From Deinococcus sp. (GTDB lineage Bacteria > Deinococcota > Deinococci > Deinococcales > Deinococcaceae), in NCBI GenBank assembly GCA_018260375.1, contig JAGLBF010000026.1:1-22704 (forward strand): DNA of 22,704 bases. Direction: 5' to 3'. Below are positions 7,209 through 15,213 of this stretch, piece by piece (positions within the stretch are counted from its first letter, which is position 1; every line of letters begins with the position of its first letter). The position numbers were made by a program, and so were the translations under genes. The notes beneath the pieces are model-generated. The model saw only the letters and a list, made by a program, of their open reading frames with translations, ran no database searches and was not told the DNA's origin.

Positions 7209-8051
7209 TCAGACCTCTACTGGCTCCATCACGATGCCGTAAGAGCCTGGGCCGATGTGGGTGGCGACCACTGAGCCAAATACGCCGTCGCCCATGTCTT
7301 CAAAGTCCACGCCCTGCAAGGCGGCGCGCAGTTCAGCGGCATTGGCTTCACCGCCTGGGGTGGTCATAAACACAAAGCGGCTGCGGCCTTGCTTGGCGGC
7401 GTACGCTCTGGCGTAGTCCACAATGTTAGCGGTGGCCTTTTTTTGCCCGCGCTCGCGGCCTGCCGAGGTGACTTTACTGTCTTGCATCGTCAGTATCGGC
7501 TTAATGCTCAGCAGCCCGCCCAAGAGCGCCGTAGCGCCGCCGATGCGCCCATTGAGTCTTAAAAATTCTAAGCTTTCTACGGTAAAGCGCAGGGTCATTC
7601 TGGCCTGCAACCGCTCTAATTCGGCGACAATGTCGGGGACGCCGTGACCCTGCGCTACCCGCTCGGCGGCGCGTATGGCCTGCAAACCCAGACCCATGCT
7701 GGTGGTTTGTCCGTCTACCACAGACACCTTGCCGCCAAAATCCTGCGCGGCAAGGCGTGCGCTGCTCACCGTACCTGATAGCCCCGAACCGATATGCACG
7801 CTCAGCACCTCATCGGCTTCTTGCAAGGCGCTCTGATAGGCGGCGGCAAACTCAGCGGGGCTGGGCTGACTGGTAGAGGGGATTTTCTGGCCCGCCTGCA
7901 TGCCCTTAAACAGTTCACTGGTGGTGATATCCACGCCGTCACGGTGCATTTCACCGCCAAAGAGAACGTACAGTGGCACCACGCTCAGGCCATACTGGGT
8001 TACCTGTGCCGCTGAAAGGTCAGCGGTGGAGTCGGTAATGACTTTTATCAT
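7209..8051 (-). CDS. DegV family protein (fatty-acid-binding, FakB-like)
   Basis: A 280-aa cytoplasmic DegV-fold protein of typical length. Family members bind a fatty acid in a buried pocket; FakB members present it to the kinase FakA for phosphorylation. Visible motifs are ITDSTADL (5-12), IPSTSQPSP (57-65, with the fatty-acid carboxylate-binding Thr/Ser), HIGSGLSGT (86-94) and VDGQTTSMGLG (112-122). The C-terminal half carries the conserved KPILTMQDSKV region. No fakA-like gene is adjacent, so the kinase would be elsewhere. The ATG at 8051 is supported by a TAAAGT box ending 6 nt upstream. It lies 84 nt downstream of rseP on the same strand but appears to have its own promoter. Confidence 0.94.
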   Translation of the reverse strand: MIKVITDSTADLSAAQVTQYGLSVVPLYVLFGGEMHRDGVDITTSELFKGMQAGQKIPSTSQPSPAEFAAAYQSALQEADEVLSVHIGSGLSGTVSSARLAAQDFGGKVSVVDGQTTSMGLGLQAIRAAERVAQGHGVPDIVAELERLQARMTLRFTVESLEFLRLNGRIGGATALLGGLLSIKPILTMQDSKVTSAGRERGQKKATANIVDYARAYAAKQGRSRFVFMTTPGGEANAAELRAALQGVDFEDMGDGVFGSVVATHIGPGSYGIVMEPVEV

Positions 8052-8057
8052 TGACGT

Positions 8058-8063
8058 ACTTTA
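8058..8063 (-). promoter_or_regulatory. Candidate -10 box, leaderless degV-family transcript
   Basis: The minus strand reads TAAAGT, ending 6 nt before the ATG at 8051. No ribosome binding site is present. No good -35 is seen. Confidence 0.6.
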
Positions 8064-8135
8064 GAGCATTTGGAGGCCAGTGGACGGTTTAAGTCGCCGT
8101 ACTTATTTTTATTGTGCTTCTCTCTACTGTGCTCA

Positions 8136-9251
8136 TTATTGTGCTAACCGCACCACGTCGCGTACGAAGGTAAAGAGCCCCAGCAGCAGCAGTAGCGCAA
8201 AGCCGCTCAGGGTGACGCGTTGGTAGCTTTCCATACTGAGTGGGCGGCCCCTCAGCATGCCCAGCAGCACCAGCAAGGTGTGACCTCCGTCGAGCCCAGG
8301 GATGGGCAGCAAGTTCATCAGGCCCAAACCCAAATTGACCGCCATAAACATGCTCAGCAAAGCCACCACGCCCAGTTTGCTGGCCTGCGACACTGCCTGT
8401 GCCGTGCCAATAGGCCCCACCACGCCGTTATCAGGCTGCACGTTAAAGCTCAACAGCCGTACAAACAGGGTGCTGATGGCACTCAGGGTGCGCGGCACTG
8501 CGCCCACAATGTCTTTGCCTGCCTGCACGGCGGCCTGGCCCACGTTGAGCGGGGTGCGCTGGAGGACTGGCCCGTAGGCCACGCCCAGTTTTTGCTGTAC
8601 GCCGTTCACCTTGGCCTGCCAGTCAAAGGCCACGTTCAGCGTCTGTCCTGCGCGCTGTACCGTCAGGCGGTGGGGGCCACTGCGCTGCAATACCTCGGCG
8701 AGTTTTTGCCAGCCAGGGGTATGCTGGGGGCCGTAGCTGTCTGGAAGAGGCTGAGCGTTGATGGCCGTGATGATATCCCCTGCCTGTAGGCCCAGCGCCT
8801 GAGCGCGTGAGGCAGGCAGTACCTGGGCAAGCTGTATCTGATTGTTGACGGGCGTGTTCAGGCCCTGGCTGGTGTACAGGCCTGTGAGCAGCACAAACGC
8901 CAGTGCAATGTTGGTGAGTGGAGCTATGACAAACACAAAAATCTTGCCCCAGGGACTCAGCCGCGCAAAGCCGTGCGTGGGTGCTGAGCCGTCTTCATTG
9001 GGGGCCATGCCCGCTATGTTTACATAACCGCCAATCGGCAGCGCCGAAAGACGCCACTCGGTTCCGCGCCACTGTTTGCGCCACAGCACTGGCCCCATGC
9101 CGATAGAAAAAAAGGGCACGTCTACGCCCTGCTTGCGGGCTGCTAGGTAGTGCGCTAGCTCGTGCAAAAAGGTGGAAATCCCCAAGATCACCACCGTCCA
9201 AAAGAGACCCCCCAAGGTCATTGCGGCGCTCAAGGCTTGCCAGATATTCAT
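8136..9251 (-). CDS. rseP: RseP-type M50 intramembrane zinc metalloprotease
   Basis: A 371-aa site-2-type protease. The first membrane helix carries the zinc motif HELAH (30-34). A PDZ domain spans about 135-215 (LQAGDIITAINAQPL at 155-169). The second metal motif is NLLPIPGLDGG (313-323), where the Asp is the third zinc ligand. A terminal hydrophobic helix lies at 350-366. RseP homologues cleave membrane-spanning segments of anti-sigma factors and remnant signal peptides. The start at 9251 overlaps the TGA of dxr (ATGA). An upstream in-frame start at 9284 would lie inside dxr and is not needed. The dxr-rseP pairing is widespread in bacteria and supports the call. The substrate in this organism is unknown. 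Confidence 0.94.
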   Translation of the reverse strand: MNIWQALSAAMTLGGLFWTVVILGISTFLHELAHYLAARKQGVDVPFFSIGMGPVLWRKQWRGTEWRLSALPIGGYVNIAGMAPNEDGSAPTHGFARLSPWGKIFVFVIAPLTNIALAFVLLTGLYTSQGLNTPVNNQIQLAQVLPASRAQALGLQAGDIITAINAQPLPDSYGPQHTPGWQKLAEVLQRSGPHRLTVQRAGQTLNVAFDWQAKVNGVQQKLGVAYGPVLQRTPLNVGQAAVQAGKDIVGAVPRTLSAISTLFVRLLSFNVQPDNGVVGPIGTAQAVSQASKLGVVALLSMFMAVNLGLGLMNLLPIPGLDGGHTLLVLLGMLRGRPLSMESYQRVTLSGFALLLLLGLFTFVRDVVRLAQ

Positions 9252-10447
9252 GCCTGCCCACCGACGACGTGTTGAGCGCTGCACTGACCGCCATACCGCA
9301 CCACCAGTTCGGCGCTGCGGGTGCGCGCCCAGCGGTCAGCCATCTCCAGACTGTGCCAGGTCAGCGCGTCATTTGGCGTTTCATCAAGCACGGTTTCAAG
9401 CAGGCGGGGAATGTCCAAAAAACCAATTTGCCCGCGCAAAAATGCGTCTACGGCCACTTCGTCAGCGGCATTAAGGGTCACGGGGGCCAGGCCGCCCACC
9501 TCGCCCGCACGGTAGGCCAGCGCCAGGCACGCAAAGCGCTGCATGTCGGGCGCAAGAAATTCCCACTGACCCAGCACAGGCCAGCTAAGGTGCTGGCCGA
9601 CTGCTGGCCCACGCGCAGCAGCATGCACGTCGCCCGGGCGCTGCATGCCGCTGGGTGCCGCGTCTATGGCGTAGGCAATCGGCAAGCGCATGTCAGCGGG
9701 GCCAAACTGGGCTTTGAGGCTGCCGTCTACAAAGCGAACCGCCGCATGAACGATGCTCTGGGGGTGTACCACCACGCCCACTTGCGACATCGGCAAGCCG
9801 TACAAACTAGCGCACTCCAATACTTCTAGGCCTTTATTAAAGAGGGTGGCGCTGTCAATAGTAATTTTTTGGCCCATCGTCCAGGAGGGGTGTTTGAGGG
9901 CCTGCTGCGGGGTCACGGCGCTGAGATCAGCCGGCCCGTCAAGAAAAGGGCCGCCCGACGCGGTCAAAATAACCTCGGCAACGTCTGCTAGGCGCTCACC
10001 TGCCAGGCACTGAAACACGCCCGTATGCTCTGAATCTACCGGCACCAGCCGCCCGCCGCCCCGCGCCGCCGCCTCCCAAATTAGGTGCGAGGCCGTGACC
10101 ATCGCCTCTTTGGTCGCCAGCGCCACCGCTCGCCCAGTCTCTAGCGCGGCGCGGGTGGGAGCCAGGCCCACCAGCCCGCTCATGGCATTGACACACACGT
10201 CAGCAGGCTGCGCGGCGATTTCACTGGGGTCACTGATCACCCGAACACCCACAAAACGCTCTCTGGCTTCGTCTAGCACGCTGTCATGTACGCTGACCAG
10301 TTGGGGGGCGAACTGCTGCACTTGCTGCGCCAGCAAGTCAAGGTTGCGCCCCGCTGCCAACGCTGTGACCGTATAACCGCGCTGGGCCGCCACCTGCAAT
10401 GTTTGTGTGCCAATAGAGCCAGTAGAGCCGAGTAAAGTAAGCTGCAT
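9248..10447 (-). CDS. dxr: 1-deoxy-D-xylulose-5-phosphate reductoisomerase
   Basis: A 399-aa enzyme that converts DXP to 2-C-methyl-erythritol 4-phosphate with NADPH, the first committed step of the MEP isoprenoid pathway. Motifs seen are the NADPH loop GSTGSIG (7-13), LATKEA (110-115; usually LANKE), PVDSEH with metal ligands D138 and E140, TASGGPF (162-168), TMGQKITIDSATLFNKGLEV (190-209) with the third metal-ligand Glu close by at about 211, and NAADEVAV near the C-terminus. The ATG at 10447 gives the usual N-terminus (MQLTLLGSTG). A TTG one codon upstream is unlikely. Length is normal. It is the first gene of a two-gene unit with rseP. Confidence 0.97.
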   Translation of the reverse strand: MQLTLLGSTGSIGTQTLQVAAQRGYTVTALAAGRNLDLLAQQVQQFAPQLVSVHDSVLDEARERFVGVRVISDPSEIAAQPADVCVNAMSGLVGLAPTRAALETGRAVALATKEAMVTASHLIWEAAARGGGRLVPVDSEHTGVFQCLAGERLADVAEVILTASGGPFLDGPADLSAVTPQQALKHPSWTMGQKITIDSATLFNKGLEVLECASLYGLPMSQVGVVVHPQSIVHAAVRFVDGSLKAQFGPADMRLPIAYAIDAAPSGMQRPGDVHAAARGPAVGQHLSWPVLGQWEFLAPDMQRFACLALAYRAGEVGGLAPVTLNAADEVAVDAFLRGQIGFLDIPRLLETVLDETPNDALTWHSLEMADRWARTRSAELVVRYGGQCSAQHVVGGQA

Positions 10448-10562
10448 CAACGGTCAGTGTGACGCAAAGCGAGGGAGAAAAATGAGAGCTATGTTGCGCG
10501 GTAGGCGGTCAGCCGCTCAATTCCAGCCGCATGCCAGTTGCGACACACCATACAAAACGCTC

Positions 10563-10697
10563 ATACGGATTCCGCTAAATTCCACCACAGTCGGGAAGAC
10601 ACCGCCTGCGGCTCCATACCGCGAAACCCGTATGCTGTTCCCACTCGCGTCCGCTCGGATTGATTCAGTGCAGTTCTGAATCAATCGGAATCCGTAT
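10563..10697 (-). repeat. Full 135-bp dispersed repeat with perfect terminal inverted repeats
   Basis: The same 135-bp length as 958-1092. Termini ATACGGATTCC (10563-10573) and GGAATCCGTAT (10687-10697) are perfect 11-bp inverted repeats. The interior keeps GCTAAATTCCACCACAGTC, CACCGCCTGCGGCTCCA and CCGTATGCTGTTCCCACTCGC with scattered changes. No ORF. Confidence 0.9.
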
Positions 10698-10868
10698 CAG
10701 GTATTCAATGTACGTATTGCGCTTCATTCCAGCACAGCCTGAAAGGCATCATCTGTCGCTTCATATCGCAAAATGCATACTTGCTACTTTTGACATCCAG
10801 CACTTCTATCTAGCCTCTACTTTTGCTTTCTCTAAAGCCGATCCCACTTCCCGCCACCTGCTCCCCGC

Positions 10869-10874
10869 TACAGT
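10869..10874 (+). promoter_or_regulatory. Candidate -10 box, leaderless ugpQ transcript
   Basis: TACAGT ends 6 nt before the ATG at 10881; a second overlapping TACAGT follows at 10874-10879. No Shine-Dalgarno sequence is present. Confidence 0.55.
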
Positions 10875-10880
10875 ACAGTT

Positions 10881-11597
10881 ATGTTCCATTCCTTTATTGA
10901 TAGGCCGCTGTTGTTGGGTCACCGGGGCAGCCCCAGAGCGTACCCAGAGAACTCGTTGACCGGCTTTCAGGCAGCACTTGATGCCGGCCTAGACGGCGTG
11001 GAGTTAGATGTGCGCCGCCTGAAAGACGGGGCCCTGGTGGTGTGTCACGACCCTCATCTGCAGGATGGGCGCAAGCTGAGTGAGGTGGAAACCTCAGAAC
11101 TGCCCCACACCGACCGCCAAGACGTGCCGCTGCTGCGCGACGTACTGGCCTGGGCGACGGGCAACGGCGCGTATCTGAATATAGAAATAAAACCCGAAGC
11201 AGGCAAGGGCGACGGGCGCACCGAAGAAACCCTAGATCTGGCGCGGGCATATGGCCTGAGTGAGCGGGTGATCGTCAGTTCATTTAGTCCGTTGCAACTT
11301 CAAGCAGCGCTGCGCCACGCCCCCGACATCGCACGCGGCTTTTTGTACCACCGCTCTTACCACGTGGGCTGTGACCTGATACCTGTCGTAGCCCGCCAGT
11401 TACAAGTCACGGCGCTGCACCCCCATCACAGCCTCGTGACCCCCGAACTGATGCAGCAAGCGGCACAGGAAAATTGGATAGTCAACGCTTGGACGGTGAA
11501 CGACAGGCAACTGGCAGCCTCACTGGTGGGCCTGGGTGTTAACGGGCTGATAGGCGACATTCCTGAAGAATTGCTGGCGACAGAAGTTGGGTTTTAG
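10881..11597 (+). CDS. ugpQ: Glycerophosphodiester phosphodiesterase
   Basis: A 238-aa TIM-barrel GDPD enzyme that hydrolyses glycerophosphodiesters to an alcohol and sn-glycerol-3-phosphate. The catalytic set is visible: GHRG with H14 and R15, PEN (22-24), E41 and D43 in GVELDV, H56 in VVCHDP, and the later IEIKPE metal/substrate strand. The C-terminal NAWTVN and NGLIGDIPE strands are also typical. There is no signal peptide, so it is cytoplasmic like E. coli UgpQ. The neighbouring ugpB-ugpA-ugpE transport genes on the same strand fit a glycerophosphodiester scavenging role. It appears to be transcribed from its own leaderless promoter, with ugpB starting from a separate one 150 nt downstream. 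Confidence 0.92.
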   Translation: MFHSFIDRPLLLGHRGSPRAYPENSLTGFQAALDAGLDGVELDVRRLKDGALVVCHDPHLQDGRKLSEVETSELPHTDRQDVPLLRDVLAWATGNGAYLNIEIKPEAGKGDGRTEETLDLARAYGLSERVIVSSFSPLQLQAALRHAPDIARGFLYHRSYHVGCDLIPVVARQLQVTALHPHHSLVTPELMQQAAQENWIVNAWTVNDRQLAASLVGLGVNGLIGDIPEELLATEVGF

Positions 11598-11677
11598 CGG
11601 GCCCAGGCCAGCAGGCTCTGGCGATACTCCACCTTGCTGCCCTAAGCTACGACGGTAAGGCAATTGTATATATTCTT

Positions 11678-11690
11678 TGTACTGAGTACA
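11678..11690. promoter_or_regulatory. Candidate operator palindrome upstream of ugpB
   Basis: TGTACT-G-AGTACA is a perfect 6+6 palindrome around one base, about 24 nt upstream of the candidate -35 of ugpB. The bound protein is unknown; a phosphate or carbon-source regulator is only a guess. Confidence 0.45.
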
Positions 11691-11713
11691 GTCTTGCTAA
11701 ATATTCTTTTAAA

Positions 11714-11745
11714 TTGACACACATCTGACAATCTATTTCTAATGT
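11714..11745 (+). promoter_or_regulatory. Candidate ugpB promoter
   Basis: TTGACA at 11714-11719 matches the -35 consensus. TAATGT at 11740-11745 ends 6 nt before the GTG start. The spacer is 20 nt, longer than usual, so the two hexamers may not both be used. Confidence 0.55.
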
Positions 11746-11751
11746 AGTGGG

Positions 11752-13041
11752 GTGAAAAAGCCAATTTTGCTCCTAACTTTGATGAGCCTACAGTTCGCCG
11801 CTGCCCAGACTACCGTGGAATTCTGGTACTCTTTTGGCGATGCCAAGCGCAGCGGCTGGGTACAGGCCCGTGCTGACGAGTACAATAAAGCCCACCCCGG
11901 CGTTGTTATTAAACCTGTGTACAAGGGCAGTTACAACGACAGCCTCCAGGCCACCATCTTGGCTGGTCGCCAGGGCAAAAGCCCCGCTATGGTACAGATA
12001 TTTGAAGTGGGTAGCCAATTGGCGCTTGATTCGGGTATGTTTCAGCCTATCAGCAGCATAAAAAAGATAGATTACAGCGATTACCTGAAGCCTGTTATCA
12101 ACTACTACACCATCAACGGCAAAATCAACAGCCTGCCGTTTAATAGCAGTAGCCCTGTACTTTACTTTAACAAAGACCTGATGCAAAAAGCGGGCCTAAA
12201 TCCCAAGCAACCGCCCACCACTTACGGCGGCTTGCTGGCCGCTTGCAAGAAAATCCAGGCCGCAAAGCTGGGCGCGACTTGCTTTGGTATGAGTCTGAAC
12301 GGCTGGTTTGTAGAGCAGTGGATGGCGGAGCAGGGCGCTACGCTACTCAACAACGCCAACGGCCGACAAGGGCGCGCCACCGAGAGCAACCTCAACTCGC
12401 CAGCCGCAGCCAAAATCTTCCAGTTTTTCAAAGACCTCAAAGACGCCAATGCTTTTACATATTCGGGCAAATTGGAAGACTGGGACGGCTCAGATGCGAT
12501 CTTTACCAACCAAAAGACGGTATTTCACATCACCTCTACGGCTGACATTGGCAACATCAACGCCGCCGCTACCAAGTCAGGCTTTAAGATGGGCGTAGGC
12601 GTGCTGCCTATTCCTGACAGCACCAAGCGCAACGGTGTGGTTATCGGCGGGGCCAGCCTGTGGATTTCCAAAAACATCCCCAAAGCCCAGGCCGAAAGCG
12701 CCCTTGACTTTGCTCTCTACATGACCAACACCAAAAATATGGCTGACTGGCACAAGCTGACGGGTTATTACCCTGTGCGCCAGAGCAGTATCAACTTGCT
12801 GCGCAATCAAGGCTGGTTTCTCCAGACCCCGCTGCAATTGGTGGCTTTTAACCAGCTTCTCAAGACCGTTCCTAGCCCTGCTACTGCCGGCGCGCTGAAT
12901 GGAGCTGCCATTGAAAGCCGCAAGGATATTGAAGAAGGCTTACAAAAGGTACTGAGTGGCACCCCAGTTGATGATGCGCTTAAAGAAACCAAAACGCGTG
13001 TTGACGCTGCCCTCAAAGAGTACAATAGTAACTTTAAATAA
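11752..13041 (+). CDS. ugpB: UgpB-like periplasmic substrate-binding protein
   Basis: A 429-aa family 1 extracellular solute-binding protein. The signal peptide MKKPILLLTLMSLQFAAA has a likely cut after residue 18 (AAA|Q); there is no lipobox Cys. The mature start VEFWYSFGDAKRSGW and the YKGSYNDSLQATILAGRQGKSPAMVQIFEVGS region resemble glycerol-3-phosphate/glycerophosphocholine-binding UgpB. So do the NKDLMQKAGLNPKQPPTTY segment and the later TADIGNI and PIP strands. GTG at 11752 is the start, since it begins the signal peptide and lies 6 nt after TAATGT. It lies between ugpQ and two permease genes. Uptake of glycerol-3-phosphate or its diesters is inferred from this context; a sugar ligand cannot be excluded. 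Confidence 0.85.
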   Translation: MKKPILLLTLMSLQFAAAQTTVEFWYSFGDAKRSGWVQARADEYNKAHPGVVIKPVYKGSYNDSLQATILAGRQGKSPAMVQIFEVGSQLALDSGMFQPISSIKKIDYSDYLKPVINYYTINGKINSLPFNSSSPVLYFNKDLMQKAGLNPKQPPTTYGGLLAACKKIQAAKLGATCFGMSLNGWFVEQWMAEQGATLLNNANGRQGRATESNLNSPAAAKIFQFFKDLKDANAFTYSGKLEDWDGSDAIFTNQKTVFHITSTADIGNINAAATKSGFKMGVGVLPIPDSTKRNGVVIGGASLWISKNIPKAQAESALDFALYMTNTKNMADWHKLTGYYPVRQSSINLLRNQGWFLQTPLQLVAFNQLLKTVPSPATAGALNGAAIESRKDIEEGLQKVLSGTPVDDALKETKTRVDAALKEYNSNFK

Positions 13042-13134
13042 ACAGCCGGATTAATCAGCGCCTACTTCTAATAGACCTTCTGATTGAACCGTGTTAAAAA
13101 CGCAGTGAAAGAGAAGCGGCAACACTAAGAAAAA
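13042..13134. other. Gap between ugpB and ugpA
   Basis: No gene. The sequence runs into the mini hairpin repeat at 13135. No convincing terminator for ugpB is visible, so read-through into ugpA is possible. Confidence 0.4.
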
Positions 13135-13171
13135 AATACGGACTTTGCGATATAGAAGCGCAGTCCGTATT
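13135..13171. repeat. Minimal hairpin form of the dispersed repeat
   Basis: AATACGGACT (13135-13144) and AGTCCGTATT (13162-13171) are perfect 10-bp inverted arms around a 17-nt loop, with the same ends as the core module of the larger repeats. It lies in the ugpB-ugpA leader and touches an in-frame ATG at 13172. Confidence 0.8.
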
Positions 13172-13198
13172 ATGCTAGCCACAAAGCGAGGGGCTTAC

Positions 13199-14161
13199 TT
13201 GAATAGTTCTTCCACCAATACAATTAAGCCGCGCAAAATAAAAAACAAACGTTCAGGAGCGCCAGAAGAACGGGCCACTTTTAAAAGCCCTATTGTTCCC
13301 TGGCTCCTTTTATTTCCCACTTTGCTTATTTTAACGGCATTTATTTATTACCCTGCCATAAAAACTTTACTTCTAAGCATATATCAGGCTAATCTTATCC
13401 TGAACACCCAGCGTTTTGTAGGTATAGGTAATTTTACAGACCTACTAAGCAGCCCTGCCTATCAGCAAGTCGCTTTGCAAACTCTGGTCTTCACAGTGCT
13501 TACTGTCGGTATCGGGCTGTTACTCTCACTATCTTTAGCTTATTTGGCTTCACGGCCTATACGCGGGGCGCAGTATTACCGCTTGCTGCTTATCTTTCCG
13601 TATGCCCTTAGCCCCGCTATTGCAGGAACGCTGTGGCTCTTTTTATTCAACCCTGATATTGGGCTGGTCAACCGCTTTTTAGAGCCACTACATCTTGCCC
13701 GCCGCTGGTTAGATGATCCTTTCCTAGCCTTTGGTTTGGTGACCGTAGCCGCCATATGGAAAGGACTGGGGTATAACGTAGTCTTTTATCTGGCCGCTCT
13801 ACAGAATATGCCCACTGACGTACTTGAAGCTGCTGAGATAGACGGAGCAAACGCCTCACAACGCTTCTGGCGCATTATTTTTCCACTACTCACACCTATG
13901 ACTTTCTTCCTGGTCTTTACCAATATTATTAGCGCACTTTTTGATTCATTCGCCCTCACAGATATCCTTACCAGAGGCGGCCCAGCTTATCATAATGCAG
14001 GAATTACCACATTTTTGATCTATCAGCTCTATGAAGACGGATTTATCAATTTCAAAATAGGCACGGCTGCCTCACAAGCAGCCTTAATGCTCTTGCTTGT
14101 CGCAGGTATTACCATACTCCAGTTTAGTTTGGGTGAGAGAAAGGTACACTATGGCTCATAA
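13199..14161 (+). CDS. ugpA: UgpA-like ABC transporter permease
   Basis: A 320-aa MalF/UgpA-type membrane subunit. A basic N-terminal tail (about 1-30) is followed by about six hydrophobic segments, including 33-52, 96-118, 127-150, 178-200 and 232-250. The EAA loop EAAEIDGANASQRFWRIIFP (210-229) contacts the ATPase. The start is a TTG at 13199 with GAGGGG five nt upstream; an ATG at 13172 without a ribosome site is the alternative and would directly follow the repeat hairpin. The gene is noticeably AT-rich, with many TTA, ATA and TTT codons. The 3' end overlaps ugpE by 11 nt. With UgpB and UgpE it forms the importer; the ATPase is not encoded here. Confidence 0.85.
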   Translation: MNSSSTNTIKPRKIKNKRSGAPEERATFKSPIVPWLLLFPTLLILTAFIYYPAIKTLLLSIYQANLILNTQRFVGIGNFTDLLSSPAYQQVALQTLVFTVLTVGIGLLLSLSLAYLASRPIRGAQYYRLLLIFPYALSPAIAGTLWLFLFNPDIGLVNRFLEPLHLARRWLDDPFLAFGLVTVAAIWKGLGYNVVFYLAALQNMPTDVLEAAEIDGANASQRFWRIIFPLLTPMTFFLVFTNIISALFDSFALTDILTRGGPAYHNAGITTFLIYQLYEDGFINFKIGTAASQAALMLLLVAGITILQFSLGERKVHYGS

Positions 14162-14987
14162 TACTAAAGACCTCAGTTTTAAACAGAGTTGGCTGACACA
14201 CCTAGTGTTGATAGTGGCCTGTCTGGTTATCAGTGCACCATTACTACTAGCAATAATCAAATCTACGCAGATTTCTAGCGATGTATATAGCTCTAAACTC
14301 TTAATTGGCACTGCTTTTATAGATAATCTTCAAAAGGCATGGGTACAGGCGCATTTGGGACGCTATCTACTCAACAGTTTCATCGTTACTATTCTAGTTA
14401 CAGTAGGCAAAACGGTATTATCACTTCTGGCAGCTCTGGCTTTTGTGTTTTTCCGCTTTCCCCTTAAAGGTGTGGCTTTTGCCTTGGTGCTCCTGTCACT
14501 GATGTTACCTACTGAAGTGCTGATCATCGCCCTATTTGATTTTGTAAGCCGTGATTTAAAATGGGCTGACACCTTTACAGCCATCATCGTTCCCTTTTTG
14601 GCTAGCGCCACTGGGGTCTTTTTATTCCGGCAACACTTTATGAATATCCCTGTTAGCTTAGCAGATGCCGCGCGTATAGACGGTTGCGGGCCTTTCAAGT
14701 TTCTCACTGCTATTTTGGTACCAATGTCTTGGAATACCATAGGTGCATTAGCAGTTATTCAATTTGTGTACGTCTGGGATCAATATCTATGGCCCCTAGT
14801 CATTATGCAAAATGACCAGAAACAGGTTATCCAGGTTGGTTTACGTAAGCTCATCGATGTAGGCGGGCAAACTGACTGGGGAACAGTCATGGCAGGTACA
14901 GTTTTGGCTATTTTACCGCCGCTTATAGTGTTTATGGCTCTGCAAAAACAATTCAGCAGCGGGTTTGCTCTTGCTGATGAAAAGTAG
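14151..14987 (+). CDS. ugpE: UgpE-like ABC transporter permease
   Basis: A 278-aa MalG/UgpE-type membrane subunit. Hydrophobic segments lie at about 16-36, 73-100, 106-128, 141-160, 192-215 and 245-268. The EAA loop LADAARIDGCGPFKFLTAIL (170-189) is present. The ATG at 14151 lies within the last codons of ugpA (11-nt overlap) after an AGAAAGG ribosome site, so the two permeases are translated together. The earlier in-frame start at 14097 lies inside ugpA and is rejected. Base composition is low in GC (25 of 60 bases in 14161-14220), unlike most of the window. A hairpin with a T-run follows at 15015-15090. No ugpC/malK-like ATPase follows; the convergent gene is a prolyl isomerase. Confidence 0.86.
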   Translation: MAHNTKDLSFKQSWLTHLVLIVACLVISAPLLLAIIKSTQISSDVYSSKLLIGTAFIDNLQKAWVQAHLGRYLLNSFIVTILVTVGKTVLSLLAALAFVFFRFPLKGVAFALVLLSLMLPTEVLIIALFDFVSRDLKWADTFTAIIVPFLASATGVFLFRQHFMNIPVSLADAARIDGCGPFKFLTAILVPMSWNTIGALAVIQFVYVWDQYLWPLVIMQNDQKQVIQVGLRKLIDVGGQTDWGTVMAGTVLAILPPLIVFMALQKQFSSGFALADEK

Positions 14988-15014
14988 TCTATAAAGACAA
15001 AAACAGGTGTAGTT

Positions 15015-15090
15015 ATACGGATTCCACTCTATTTTGGCACAGTCGAGACGACACCGCCTATACCGATATACGAGGGAATCCGTATTTTTT
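15015..15090 (+). terminator. Candidate ugpE terminator formed by repeat arms
   Basis: ATACGGATTCC (15015-15025) pairs with GGAATCCGTAT (15075-15085), followed by six Ts (15085-15090). The loop is long (49 nt), so this is weaker than a canonical terminator, but stem plus T-run is in the right place 27 nt after the stop. Confidence 0.5.
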
Positions 15091-15147
15091 CCTTTTTACA
15101 TCCGTCCTCTTTAAATCTAAAACAGCCAGATTCAATCGGAATCGGTA
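15015..15147 (-). repeat. Diverged dispersed repeat (133 bp)
   Basis: Begins ATACGGATTCC and ends CAATCGGAATCGGTAT; the CACAGTCGAGACGACACCGCC stretch aligns with the core of the other copies. An extra internal GGAATCCGTAT (15075-15085) pairs perfectly with the left end. Confidence 0.75.
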
Positions 15148-15155
15148 TTGGGTAG

Positions 15156-15192
15156 TCTAAACGCCCGAATCTAGAAAACTAGGGCGTTTAGA
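15156..15192. terminator. Perfect 11-bp inverted repeat between convergent genes
   Basis: TCTAAACGCCC (15156-15166) and GGGCGTTTAGA (15182-15192) enclose a loop containing CTAG-AAAA-CTAG, which can form a small inner stem. There is no T-run on either side, so its role as a terminator is likely from position only. Confidence 0.5.
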
Positions 15193-15213
15193 GTAAATGA
15201 TAATATGAATTTA

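Larger units (their letters stand above)
10448..10880. other. 433-bp intergenic region between dxr and ugpQ
   Basis: Divergent promoter region without a believable gene. It holds a full dispersed repeat (10563-10697), an AT-richer stretch to about 10860, and the ugpQ -10 box. No clear ribosome site or -10 box for dxr could be fixed. Confidence 0.6.

Noticed and set aside
9251..9284. Upstream start for rseP
   Set aside because: Lies inside dxr; the ATGA overlap at 9248-9251 is the usual coupling and gives the normal N-terminus.
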